Shown here: positions 10,562-17,800 of the stretch, one piece after another
How positions within the stretch are numbered: the stretch's first letter is position 1
Layout: each line of letters starts with the position of its first letter
Assembly: GCA_030147745.1 (NCBI GenBank)
Contig: JASBUS010000029.1
Location: 1-36,428 of the forward strand
From: Alphaproteobacteria bacterium
Lineage (GTDB): Bacteria; Pseudomonadota; Alphaproteobacteria; Micavibrionales; Micavibrionaceae
DNA length: 36,428 bases
Direction of reading: 5' to 3'
The notes under the pieces: generated by a model
The model's database searches: none
What the model saw: the letters and a program-made list of their open reading frames with translations, nothing else
What the model was told of the DNA's origin: nothing
Program-made: the position numbers and the translations under genes

Positions 10562-11455
10562 ATGCGTACCTTTATGTTGATGAATCCCGCAGATGCCCCG
10601 CTCCAGCAATTAACTGACCGCCTTTATATAAAGCGCGATGATTTGCTTGATCCGCTGATTGGCGGGAATAAATTTCGTAAGCTGAAATATAATATGCTGC
10701 ACGCAAAAGACCAGCAAAAAAATCATCTCCTGACTTTTGGCGGGGCGTATTCCAACCATATACTTGCCACCGCCCGCGCCGCGCAGCTCAATGGTTTTAT
10801 CGCGACAGGGTTCATTCGTGGGCATGCCGAAAATGGTCTTAGCCCTGTTCTCAGTAAGGCCGAAGCGCTTGGTATGCACATAAATTTTATTTCGCGCGAT
10901 GAATATAAACTGCGCCATGATGCAGATTATATTGCACAAATCCAAAGCACATATCCTGATGCCTATATCATCCCCGAAGGCGGCACAAATGCCCTCGCCT
11001 TGCGCGGTGTATCCGAAATTCGCGATGAACTGCCTGATGATGTCGACCTGATTGCCACAGCCGTTGGCAGCGGTGGCACATTGGCAGGGTTAGTCCGCGC
11101 CTATGCCGACCGTCCCGATGTGACTATTCTCGGCTTTTCTGTCCTTAAAGGGGATGATCAACTCACCCCAACGATACAAGGCTTACTTGAGGCCGAGGGG
11201 ATAGCGCCCCTTTGTGCATGGCGCGTTATCACAGGCCATCATTTTGGCGGCTATGCCAAAGCGCCTGATACGCTAATTCATTTCATTACCTCATTCGAAG
11301 AGCAATACGGTATTGACCTCGACTATGTCTATACTGGTAAAATGATGTATGGACTTTTGGAGCATCTCAACAGCCATACTAATATTAATAAAGCCGTAGC
11401 CTTGCATACAGGCGGGCTATATACTGCGCATATCAAGCATTTACATGCCGTTTAA
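10562..11455 (+). CDS. D-cysteine desulfhydrase / ACC deaminase family PLP enzyme
   Basis: This is a fold-type II PLP enzyme of the D-cysteine desulfhydrase/ACC deaminase group, which converts D-cysteine to pyruvate, H2S and ammonia or opens 1-aminocyclopropane-1-carboxylate. The Schiff-base lysine is Lys37 in GGNKFRKLKY, followed by GGAYSNHILATARAA. The glycine-rich phosphate-binding loop is TAVGSGGTLAGL near residue 168. At 297 residues it is slightly shorter than the usual 325-340, mainly at the N-terminus. Other possible starts are 10574 and 10580; none has a clear ribosome-binding site. It lies 24 bp before the DUF4174 gene. D-cysteine desulfhydrase is the more likely activity, but ACC deaminase residues would have to be checked by alignment. 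Confidence 0.82.
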   Translation: MRTFMLMNPADAPLQQLTDRLYIKRDDLLDPLIGGNKFRKLKYNMLHAKDQQKNHLLTFGGAYSNHILATARAAQLNGFIATGFIRGHAENGLSPVLSKAEALGMHINFISRDEYKLRHDADYIAQIQSTYPDAYIIPEGGTNALALRGVSEIRDELPDDVDLIATAVGSGGTLAGLVRAYADRPDVTILGFSVLKGDDQLTPTIQGLLEAEGIAPLCAWRVITGHHFGGYAKAPDTLIHFITSFEEQYGIDLDYVYTGKMMYGLLEHLNSHTNINKAVALHTGGLYTAHIKHLHAV

Positions 11456-11479
11456 TTATTTAGGATTTGGGGCAACCAC

Positions 11480-11911
11480 ATGAAGAAAGTTTTATTGGGC
11501 TTATTATTTCTGTTTACTGCGGGCTGCGCAAAAGCGGATGTTAAAAATATTTTCAATGACTATATGTGGGAAAAGCGTGTTATCGTCATGTTTGCGCCCA
11601 AAACAGATCATGCCGCGCGACTAGAGCAGATCGAACAATTTAAAACCATACAATCAGGCTTGTTAGATCGTGATATTGTTATCTGGGATATTGTACATTT
11701 AGAACATGTCAAAATTGATGGCATCGGCCAACCACAGCTTTGGACACCGCCATTATATGAAACATTTAACGCACCCAAAGACGCCTTCACCATTATCCTT
11801 ATCGGCAAAGATGGCGGCGAAAAACTACGCGCCAACACATCTATATCCGAAGCTGAACTTTTTGCGCTTATAGATGCTATGCCAATGCGCCAACGCGAAA
11901 TGCAGCAATAA
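11480..11911 (+). CDS. Exported DUF4174-family protein
   Basis: 143 residues. The N-terminus MKKVLLGLLFLFTAGC is a signal sequence. It may be a lipoprotein signal (TAGC with Cys16, although Thr at -3 is atypical) or be cut after AKA at residue 19. The rest matches the DUF4174 pattern, which has a thioredoxin-like look: an opening VIVMFAPKTD strand, a central FTIILIGKDGGEKLR block and the typical ending ALIDAMPMRQREM. No redox CxxC is present. Family members are periplasmic proteins of unknown function common in Alphaproteobacteria. It follows the PLP enzyme gene by 24 bp and probably shares its transcript. A hairpin separates it from the convergent oxygenase gene. Confidence 0.75.
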   Translation: MKKVLLGLLFLFTAGCAKADVKNIFNDYMWEKRVIVMFAPKTDHAARLEQIEQFKTIQSGLLDRDIVIWDIVHLEHVKIDGIGQPQLWTPPLYETFNAPKDAFTIILIGKDGGEKLRANTSISEAELFALIDAMPMRQREMQQ

Positions 11912-11938
11912 AAAACAGGCCGTCAGTTAACGGCCTGT
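11909..11938 (-). terminator. Intrinsic terminator between convergent genes
   Basis: A perfect 9-bp stem, ACAGGCCGT / ACGGCCTGT with a 6-nt loop, lies at 11915-11938. On the minus strand it is followed by a six-T run, making a good terminator for the oxygenase gene. On the plus strand it is followed by a poor T tract, so it may work only weakly for the DUF4174 gene. Confidence 0.8.
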
Positions 11939-11966
11939 GTCATATTTCATGATAATCCCTACGCCA

Positions 11967-13004
11967 TTACGGCTGCGGTGCATTGCCCTTAAGTTTCTTC
12001 TTCAGCTTTTCGTTCTCATCTGTGTATTGGCGCGTGCCCATACTGGCCAAAGAACGTTCACGGATGGCGTAAGGGAAGTTATTCTGCCCTGTGCGCGCAA
12101 CCAAATCAGCCAATGGCGCAATGATCGTTTCACCGCGGGCGCTGCCAAACCATGGGTTTGCATAGCGTGGCTGCAAGCGGATCGCCATATCGTCTGGCAT
12201 ACGCACACGGTGCGGCGCCGCGCGGTAAAGGCCGTTTGAGAAAATTTCTAGCTGCAGGCCGCCATTGCTAATCCATTCACCCTGCTGTGTTTCAAGTGCA
12301 TGCCATACGCCGTTTTTATCTTGAACATCAAGGCCGTTTTCAGCGCGCAGCAAAGTAAGCAAACCGCGGTCTTGGTGGGTATCAATACGCATCACGCCTT
12401 TTTGCGGGTTTTGACATGGTGGATAATATAAATCACGCTGCGCATGTTTACCGCCATCAACATATTGTGAAATGCTATCGGCTGGCACATCCAAATAAAG
12501 CGCGACAGCTTCCAAAATACGTTTGGCGATATTTTGGCGTGCATCCATCAAATCTAGGATTGAGTCTGAATAGCCCGGCACATAATCATCAATATGCTTA
12601 CCTGTATTCTTATTCACCAAAACATTGCGTGAGACTTCGTTGAACGTGCGGCCTAGGCCCTGCTCCAACATGAAGTATGTTTTTTCATCTGGTATTGCCC
12701 CCTTTTTACGGCGCTTCGCTTCGGTTTTTAAACCTTTATAGCCCATTTGCTCTGCATCAGACACAAAGCCCTTTTTTACGTCTTCTGGCAAAGCGTGGAA
12801 TTTTTTGGCCTTTTCAAAATGCGCTTCTTCAAGCTTTTTGATCTCTGGCGTCAATGCCCAGCGGCAAAAGCCGTTATCACTGGTCGTTGGACCGAATTCA
12901 TTTTTGGCAAAATCTGCGAATGCGGCGGCGTCTGTTGTAAACAAGCGCGCCATATCAAATACTGGCACATAATCCAATGCGCGTTTCCCTGAAGCTTGGC
13001 TCAT
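11967..13004 (-). CDS. 2-oxoglutarate/Fe(II)-dependent oxygenase (isopenicillin N synthase-like family)
   Basis: A cytoplasmic oxygenase of about 345 residues. The double-stranded beta-helix iron ligands are His210 and Asp212 in DTHQDRGLLTLL and His265 in APHRV. Arg276, eleven residues later, is placed to hold the 2-oxoglutarate carboxylate. The N-terminal region starts PVFDMARLF, as in the DIOX_N domain (PvIDl). The chosen start at 13004 has a GGGGAAAGAG ribosome-binding site; an ATG at 13016 has none. A lysine-rich patch (AKRRKKG near 97) and a lysine-rich tail are noticeable. The family acts on very varied substrates, such as peptides, alkaloids and oxidised metabolites. Nothing nearby points to a pathway, so the substrate is unassigned. 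Confidence 0.85.
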   Translation of the reverse strand: MSQASGKRALDYVPVFDMARLFTTDAAAFADFAKNEFGPTTSDNGFCRWALTPEIKKLEEAHFEKAKKFHALPEDVKKGFVSDAEQMGYKGLKTEAKRRKKGAIPDEKTYFMLEQGLGRTFNEVSRNVLVNKNTGKHIDDYVPGYSDSILDLMDARQNIAKRILEAVALYLDVPADSISQYVDGGKHAQRDLYYPPCQNPQKGVMRIDTHQDRGLLTLLRAENGLDVQDKNGVWHALETQQGEWISNGGLQLEIFSNGLYRAAPHRVRMPDDMAIRLQPRYANPWFGSARGETIIAPLADLVARTGQNNFPYAIRERSLASMGTRQYTDENEKLKKKLKGNAPQP

Positions 13005-13185
13005 CTCTTTCCCCATTTGAAAAAGTTATTTTTATTTATGAATTATGTTTACTGGTAGCGCGGTTTGACCATTTATGCAAGGGCAAAGACAAATGCCTAA
13101 TAAAAAAATAGACGATAACTGAAAAAAAGCTGGAAAAAGCAGATGCAATAGATTATTACTTTATTCTATATTTCCCATGATCGAC

Positions 13186-13225
13186 AGAATTCCTCCTAAT
13201 TGACCGCGTGTCAAAACACGAATTC
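13186..13225 (+). promoter_or_regulatory. Dyad/hairpin region upstream of secE
   Basis: The 276-bp gap before secE holds nested dyads: AGAATTC ... GAATTCT as outer arms, with CGTGT-CAAA-ACACG (13207-13220) inside. A TTGACC hexamer at 13200-13205 may be a -35, but no good -10 follows it. The region could be an operator or a leader hairpin. No tRNA-Trp gene, often found before secE, is present. Confidence 0.3.
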
Positions 13226-13280
13226 TACCCGAAAGACAGGGAAATTTGAAACAGATTTAACGCTGATAAGGAAGTAAACA

Positions 13281-13478
13281 ATGGCTGGCTTTAACCCCGC
13301 TGAATATATTCGTCAGGTGCGCAGCGAAGTACGCAAAATCACTTGGCCGACTCGCAAAGAAACAACATCAAGCACGATCGCCGTTTTTATCATGGTGGTT
13401 ATCGCTTCGATCTTTTTGTTTATAGCTGACTTTATCATGGCTAACGCCGTTCAGTTTATACTGAACTTAGGCGCTTAA
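13281..13478 (+). CDS. secE: Preprotein translocase subunit SecE
   Basis: A single-span SecE of 65 residues, typical of Alphaproteobacteria, where only one membrane helix is kept. The conserved amphipathic segment is EYIRQVRSEVRKITWPTRKE (about residues 8-27), followed by one transmembrane helix (about 32-60). With SecY and SecG it forms the protein-conducting channel. ATG at 13281 follows GATAAGGAAG. It lies 43 bp upstream of nusG and is surely co-transcribed with it. Confidence 0.97.
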   Translation: MAGFNPAEYIRQVRSEVRKITWPTRKETTSSTIAVFIMVVIASIFLFIADFIMANAVQFILNLGA

Positions 13479-13521
13479 TTAGAAATTTATAGATTATACA
13501 AGCAGAAAAAGGATCAATATT

Positions 13522-14052
13522 ATGGCTGCACGTTGGTATGTTGTTCACGTTTACTCAGGTTTTGAAAACCGCGTAAAAGAAACAGTTATGGAGAAAGCTG
13601 AGAAGCAAGGTCTAGCTGGCGCTATCCATGACATTCTTGTTCCAATGGAAGAAGTTGTTGAAATTAAACGTGGTCAGCGCGTAAATGCTGAGCGCAAATT
13701 CTTCCCAGGTTATGTTCTTGCGAAACTCGACATGAGTGACGAAGTTTGGCACTTGGTTAAAGATACACCAAAAGTGACTGGCTTTTTGGGTGCAGGCAAC
13801 CGCCCGACACCAATTTCAAACAAAGAAGCTGAGCGCCTATTGAAACAAATCCAAGACGGCGTCGAAAGCCCACGCTCAACAGTTACTTACGATATCGGTG
13901 AAGATGTTAAAGTTACTGACGGCCCATTCGCTTCGTTCAATGGTGTTGTTGAAGAAGTTGACGAAGACAAACAGCGCCTTAAAGTATCTGTATCGATCTT
14001 TGGTCGTTCTACACCGGTTGAACTTGACTTCTCACAGGTTGATAAAGCGTAA
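13522..14052 (+). CDS. nusG: Transcription termination/antitermination protein NusG
   Basis: 176 residues with the NGN domain first (RWYVVHVYSGFENRVKE at 4-20; FFPGYVLAKLDM near 60) and a C-terminal KOW domain (VTDGPFASFNGVVEEVDED near 131). It binds the polymerase clamp and couples transcription to Rho or to ribosomes through S10. AAAAGGA lies 8-9 nt before the start. In most bacteria rplK-rplA follow directly; here an intrinsic terminator closes the unit. Confidence 0.98.
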   Translation: MAARWYVVHVYSGFENRVKETVMEKAEKQGLAGAIHDILVPMEEVVEIKRGQRVNAERKFFPGYVLAKLDMSDEVWHLVKDTPKVTGFLGAGNRPTPISNKEAERLLKQIQDGVESPRSTVTYDIGEDVKVTDGPFASFNGVVEEVDEDKQRLKVSVSIFGRSTPVELDFSQVDKA

Positions 14053-14077
14053 GTTTACGCCGCATAAAATTCTGAAA

Positions 14078-14108
14078 AGGGCTTCGATATCTATCGAGGC
14101 CCTTTTTT
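14078..14108 (+). terminator. Intrinsic terminator after nusG
   Basis: A 12-bp near-perfect stem (AGGGCTTCGATA / TATCGAGGCCCT with one G-U pair; the innermost pairs open to form the loop) is followed by a six-T run. It lies 25 bp after the nusG stop and ends the secE-nusG unit. Confidence 0.88.
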
Positions 14109-14154
14109 ATAGCGCCTTGCAGCATATTTTTTTGCCCGAATAGTAAATTATGCC

Positions 14155-14183
14155 TTGCTAAAATAGTTAATATTATGTTAAAT
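14155..14183 (+). promoter_or_regulatory. Candidate promoter for the RNase R-like gene, overlapping a CtrA-like site
   Basis: -35 TTGCTA (14155-14160), 17-bp spacer, -10 TTAAAT (14178-14183). An exact TTAA-N7-TTAA (14167-14181), the CtrA full-site pattern, overlaps the -10. The area is A/T-rich, so both matches may be chance. Confidence 0.3.
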
Positions 14184-14236
14184 TTTGCGATCTTACAAAT
14201 CGAGGCAACGTATTTTTTAGTAAAGAGGTACACTGA

Positions 14237-17200
14237 ATGGGTAAAACAATCTCTCAAGTTGAACTGTGGTCTTATCTCTCGACACGTCCTGAGACAGACG
14301 CTATTGCCTTTGAAGATATCCTTACCCATTTTGAGCTTAACGATAGTGACAATGATTATGAAGACAAAGTCTCTCAACTTCGTAACACCCTGCAAAAATT
14401 AGAAAATAATGGCGCCCTTGTGATGATTGGCGTCAGTGCCCCAAAGATTATTTTACAAGATGATCTGCCGCCAGAAGTTAGCGTTAAATTCAACACGCCG
14501 AAACAAGATAATAAAGCGCCGAATGTCGTGCTTTATGACCGCAACTTGATGACCCGCCGCGCTGAAGGCAAGAAATTCCAACCAATCGCGATTGAGCTTG
14601 TGAGCGACCTTCCACTTGAAGAACAACGCCTAATTGATCGCGCCGATGTTTATATTTACCGTGATACAGACGGTTCATATATTGCCAATATCAAAGAAAT
14701 CACAGCGCAGCGCACCCTAAAACAAGATATTGAAGAAGAGCTAGAGCCCGCAACACGTCAGGCACGTAATGCCGCGAGCCAAAACGATGTCATTACCAAA
14801 ATTTTGAATGAAAATGGCATTCCGCATAGCTTCTCTCCAGAGGCTTTAGAACAAGCGAATGAATTGCTGGAAAAATATAAAGACCACAGCATCACTTTAG
14901 AAGAATCTGCACATCGTAAAGATTTGCGCGATTTATCATTCATCACTATTGATGGTGAAAAAACACGTGTTCGTGATGATGCCGTTTATGCCGAAGCGGA
15001 TACAGATCCAGATAATGCTGGCGGCTATAAGCTTTATGTTGCGATTTCAGACGTTGAACATTTCATCCGCCCAGGGACACCACTGGATATAGAAGCACAG
15101 AAGCGCGGTGCATCACATTATTTCCCAAAAATGAATGTACCGATGTTCCCGCAGGAATTATCAGAAGATTTATTGTCGCTTGAACCGCATAAAGACCGCG
15201 CAGTGACCGTAGTCGAATTGAAAATTTCCGCGACGGGCGAAACACTGGCGCATAACGAATATGAAGCGCTGATCAATTCAAATGCCGCTTTACATTATGA
15301 TCAATTAACCCATGCGATTATCGGTAACGCCGATAAATATACTGCGCCATTAATGGATAAGTTAATCCCTGCCCTATGCGATGTGAGTGATAAACTTGCG
15401 CAAAATGCAAAAGCCCGCGGCATGGTTGATTATGATTTATCAGACCCGCATAGCGATAATGATTATACCGCAAAGCCACATGATATTGTGCGCTATGCCA
15501 TGCAAGCGGCGCAGGCCGCGATTGGCGCGCGTTTTGACAATCTTGAAAACGGTATTTTCCGCACACAAAAAGCGCCAACAAAAGTTAAAGACGAAACCGT
15601 TGAAAAGCTTGCTGACCTTAACCTGATTAGAGAAGGTGAGATCACAAGCGCAGCTGATATTAATGCGGCGAAGCTTAACGAACTTTTTGCAAAAGCGCGT
15701 CATGCAAGCAACCGCAGCATGGCTAAATCAGCTGTTGCGGCCTTGATGCCTAAATCACAATATAGCCACGAAAATAGCGGCCATTTTTCTTTGGCGGAAG
15801 CGGCCTATACACCGTTCACATCACCAATTCGTAATTACACACATATTATGGCGAGCCGCCGCCTCAAAGCGGATTTTGGCGATGCCTCTGCGCATATCAA
15901 GAAAATTGATTTCACAACACTTGATAAAGACCTTGAACGCCTAACCCAAACCGCGCGCCGCGCCCATAGCGCAATGAAAAAGATTGATGCCGAGCTGAAA
16001 AACTACGAGTTTTTCAATGTCGCCGCAGCAAAGAAAACCATGGAAGATCCAAACGCCCTGCGCGAACTATTTGAGGATCAAGACATTGAAACGGCGATCC
16101 TCCGCCATATGGAGATCCCTTATGAATTCCCGCCTGAAGTCATGGCTGAAATTGACTCATTGATGGCGAAATATAGCAACCCAGAAGACTTGCTTAATGA
16201 CCCACAATTTGAAGATTTAACCGCCCTGCCTTTCGTGACGATTGACGGCGCAGATGCACGTGACTTTGACGATGCGGTTTATGCTTATCCTGATACTGAC
16301 GCAAATAATAAAGGCGGCCATATCCTTTGGGTGGCGATTGCCGATGTGTCTTTCTATGTGAAGCCTGACACCGCCCTTGATATCGAAGCACGCAAACGCG
16401 GCAATTCGGTTTACTTCCCGAAAAAAGTTGTGCCTATGCTGCCAGAGGCGCTTTCCAATGACATTTGCTCACTCCGCCCGAATGAGCACCGCGCGAGCTT
16501 CGCTTACTGCATGAAAATTGACAAAAATGGTCACCTTCTAAGCCATAGCCGCCATGAAGGGATTATTAAATCCCGTGCGCGCCTCACTTATGATGAAGTG
16601 CTTAATGCCTTTAATGGCCAAATGAGCGAACAAATCGCGCCAATCTATAAGGATTTGATTGAGCCGCTTCGTGGCGCTGCAAAATCGTTACGTGAAGCCG
16701 CGATTGAGCGCGGGGCAATTAGCTTTGATGTCGAACAGCTTTCCATCCATGTCGTTGGTGATGATGACCGTCCAGAATTCCGCGAAATTCGTGAAGATGA
16801 ATCACGCGACCTGATCGCACAATGCATGATCGCGATGAATATTTGTACCGCGAAAGACCAACGTCGATGCCAAAGCGGTGTCTACCGCGTCCATGACGAC
16901 CCGAAAGCGGGCAATATGGAAGCGTTAGAAACATTGAAAGAGCTTGGCATTATTTCACATTCTGAAATTCAAAACGGCCTTGATAAAAGCTCACACGCAA
17001 TGGCTATTTTGATTGAAAAAGCCAAAAAATGTAGTGACCCTGACCTTGCGAAACATATGATTATTCGCCTGCAAGCGGCCGCGGAATATAGCACCGATAA
17101 TATTGGTCACTTCGGCCTACAAATTCCGAAGGATGTTGGCTATTCACATTCGACATCACCAATCCGTCGTTATCCAGATATTTTGGTTCACCGTAACATC

Positions 17201-17683
17201 AAAGACCATTACGGTATGGCCAAAGGCATGATGCCATCAAGCCACCGCAAGGAATTAGCCGCAATGTGTAAGACAAGTTCAGCCACTGAACGCCGCGCTG
17301 ACCTTGCCGCGAAGAAAGTCGCAGAACAATATTGCATGCGTTACCTCAACAAGCTTGAAGGGCAAGTTTTGGAAGCGAAAATTGTTCAGGTCAACGAACG
17401 CGGTTTGAAAATCCGCCTTAAAGATCTCGACCTTGAAACATATATTCCGAACAATATGTTGCCAAAGGGGCATTACCGCATTGATACACGCCAACAGGCC
17501 TTGATCAACGAAGAAAGCGGCCATGTTTTCCCAGTTGGTTACAGCATTAAAGTCATGAGCGAACAAGCCGACCGCGGCGACCTCGCAATGCCGATTTTCC
17601 ATCTGGCAAACCCTGACCATATGCGCAGCCCTGCCCTACAAAGCAAGTTTATCGGCCGCGGCGGGCCATCACTCCAACCATAA
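14237..17683 (+). CDS. RNase R-family exoribonuclease with tandem RNB domains (first degenerate)
   Basis: 1148 residues, against about 750-800 for usual RNase R. Order: N-terminal winged-helix-like segment (about 1-70); OB/cold-shock-like region (about 95-155); first RNB domain (about 230-580); second RNB domain (about 635-1010); S1 domain (about 1040-1115). The second RNB has the four catalytic aspartates at 670, 676, 678 and 679 (TIDGADARDFDDAV) and the TSPIRRYPDILVHR block at 973-986. The first aligns as TIDGEKTRVRDDAV (239-250). Asp239, 247 and 248 are kept, but the second catalytic Asp is Val245, and the later block reads TSPIRNYTHIMASR. The second domain should therefore hydrolyse RNA 3' to 5' while the first is probably a pseudo-enzyme. 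ATG at 14237 has AGAGG 8 nt upstream. There is no frameshift between the halves. The final family (RNase R rather than RNase II) is inferred from the HTH and S1 layout. Confidence 0.9.
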   Translation: MGKTISQVELWSYLSTRPETDAIAFEDILTHFELNDSDNDYEDKVSQLRNTLQKLENNGALVMIGVSAPKIILQDDLPPEVSVKFNTPKQDNKAPNVVLYDRNLMTRRAEGKKFQPIAIELVSDLPLEEQRLIDRADVYIYRDTDGSYIANIKEITAQRTLKQDIEEELEPATRQARNAASQNDVITKILNENGIPHSFSPEALEQANELLEKYKDHSITLEESAHRKDLRDLSFITIDGEKTRVRDDAVYAEADTDPDNAGGYKLYVAISDVEHFIRPGTPLDIEAQKRGASHYFPKMNVPMFPQELSEDLLSLEPHKDRAVTVVELKISATGETLAHNEYEALINSNAALHYDQLTHAIIGNADKYTAPLMDKLIPALCDVSDKLAQNAKARGMVDYDLSDPHSDNDYTAKPHDIVRYAMQAAQAAIGARFDNLENGIFRTQKAPTKVKDETVEKLADLNLIREGEITSAADINAAKLNELFAKARHASNRSMAKSAVAALMPKSQYSHENSGHFSLAEAAYTPFTSPIRNYTHIMASRRLKADFGDASAHIKKIDFTTLDKDLERLTQTARRAHSAMKKIDAELKNYEFFNVAAAKKTMEDPNALRELFEDQDIETAILRHMEIPYEFPPEVMAEIDSLMAKYSNPEDLLNDPQFEDLTALPFVTIDGADARDFDDAVYAYPDTDANNKGGHILWVAIADVSFYVKPDTALDIEARKRGNSVYFPKKVVPMLPEALSNDICSLRPNEHRASFAYCMKIDKNGHLLSHSRHEGIIKSRARLTYDEVLNAFNGQMSEQIAPIYKDLIEPLRGAAKSLREAAIERGAISFDVEQLSIHVVGDDDRPEFREIREDESRDLIAQCMIAMNICTAKDQRRCQSGVYRVHDDPKAGNMEALETLKELGIISHSEIQNGLDKSSHAMAILIEKAKKCSDPDLAKHMIIRLQAAAEYSTDNIGHFGLQIPKDVGYSHSTSPIRRYPDILVHRNIKDHYGMAKGMMPSSHRKELAAMCKTSSATERRADLAAKKVAEQYCMRYLNKLEGQVLEAKIVQVNERGLKIRLKDLDLETYIPNNMLPKGHYRIDTRQQALINEESGHVFPVGYSIKVMSEQADRGDLAMPIFHLANPDHMRSPALQSKFIGRGGPSLQP

Positions 17684-17729
17684 TCGGTAGAGTGAATAAA
17701 AAATTATCACGATAAACGATGATTTACCC

Positions 17730-17758
17730 TTGAAAATTAGGGCAAAACGCGCTTATTT
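17730..17758 (+). promoter_or_regulatory. Candidate promoter for pheT
   Basis: -35 TTGAAA (17730-17735), 17-bp spacer, -10 TTATTT (17753-17758), about 45 bp before the pheT ATG. It would allow pheT to be expressed separately from the RNase gene. Confidence 0.4.
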
Positions 17759-17800
17759 AGGTGCTTAGAAATTTTTGCGCAAAATATAGGGTAAACCGAT

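Noticed and set aside
9545-13004. The accessory enzyme block as a genomic island or biosynthetic cluster
   Set aside because: No integrase, repeats or tRNA are present, base composition is like its neighbours, and the enzymes do not form an evident pathway.
13017-13280. A tRNA-Trp gene or other RNA gene before secE
   Set aside because: No cloverleaf with a T-arm GGTTCRA motif or acceptor stem could be found.
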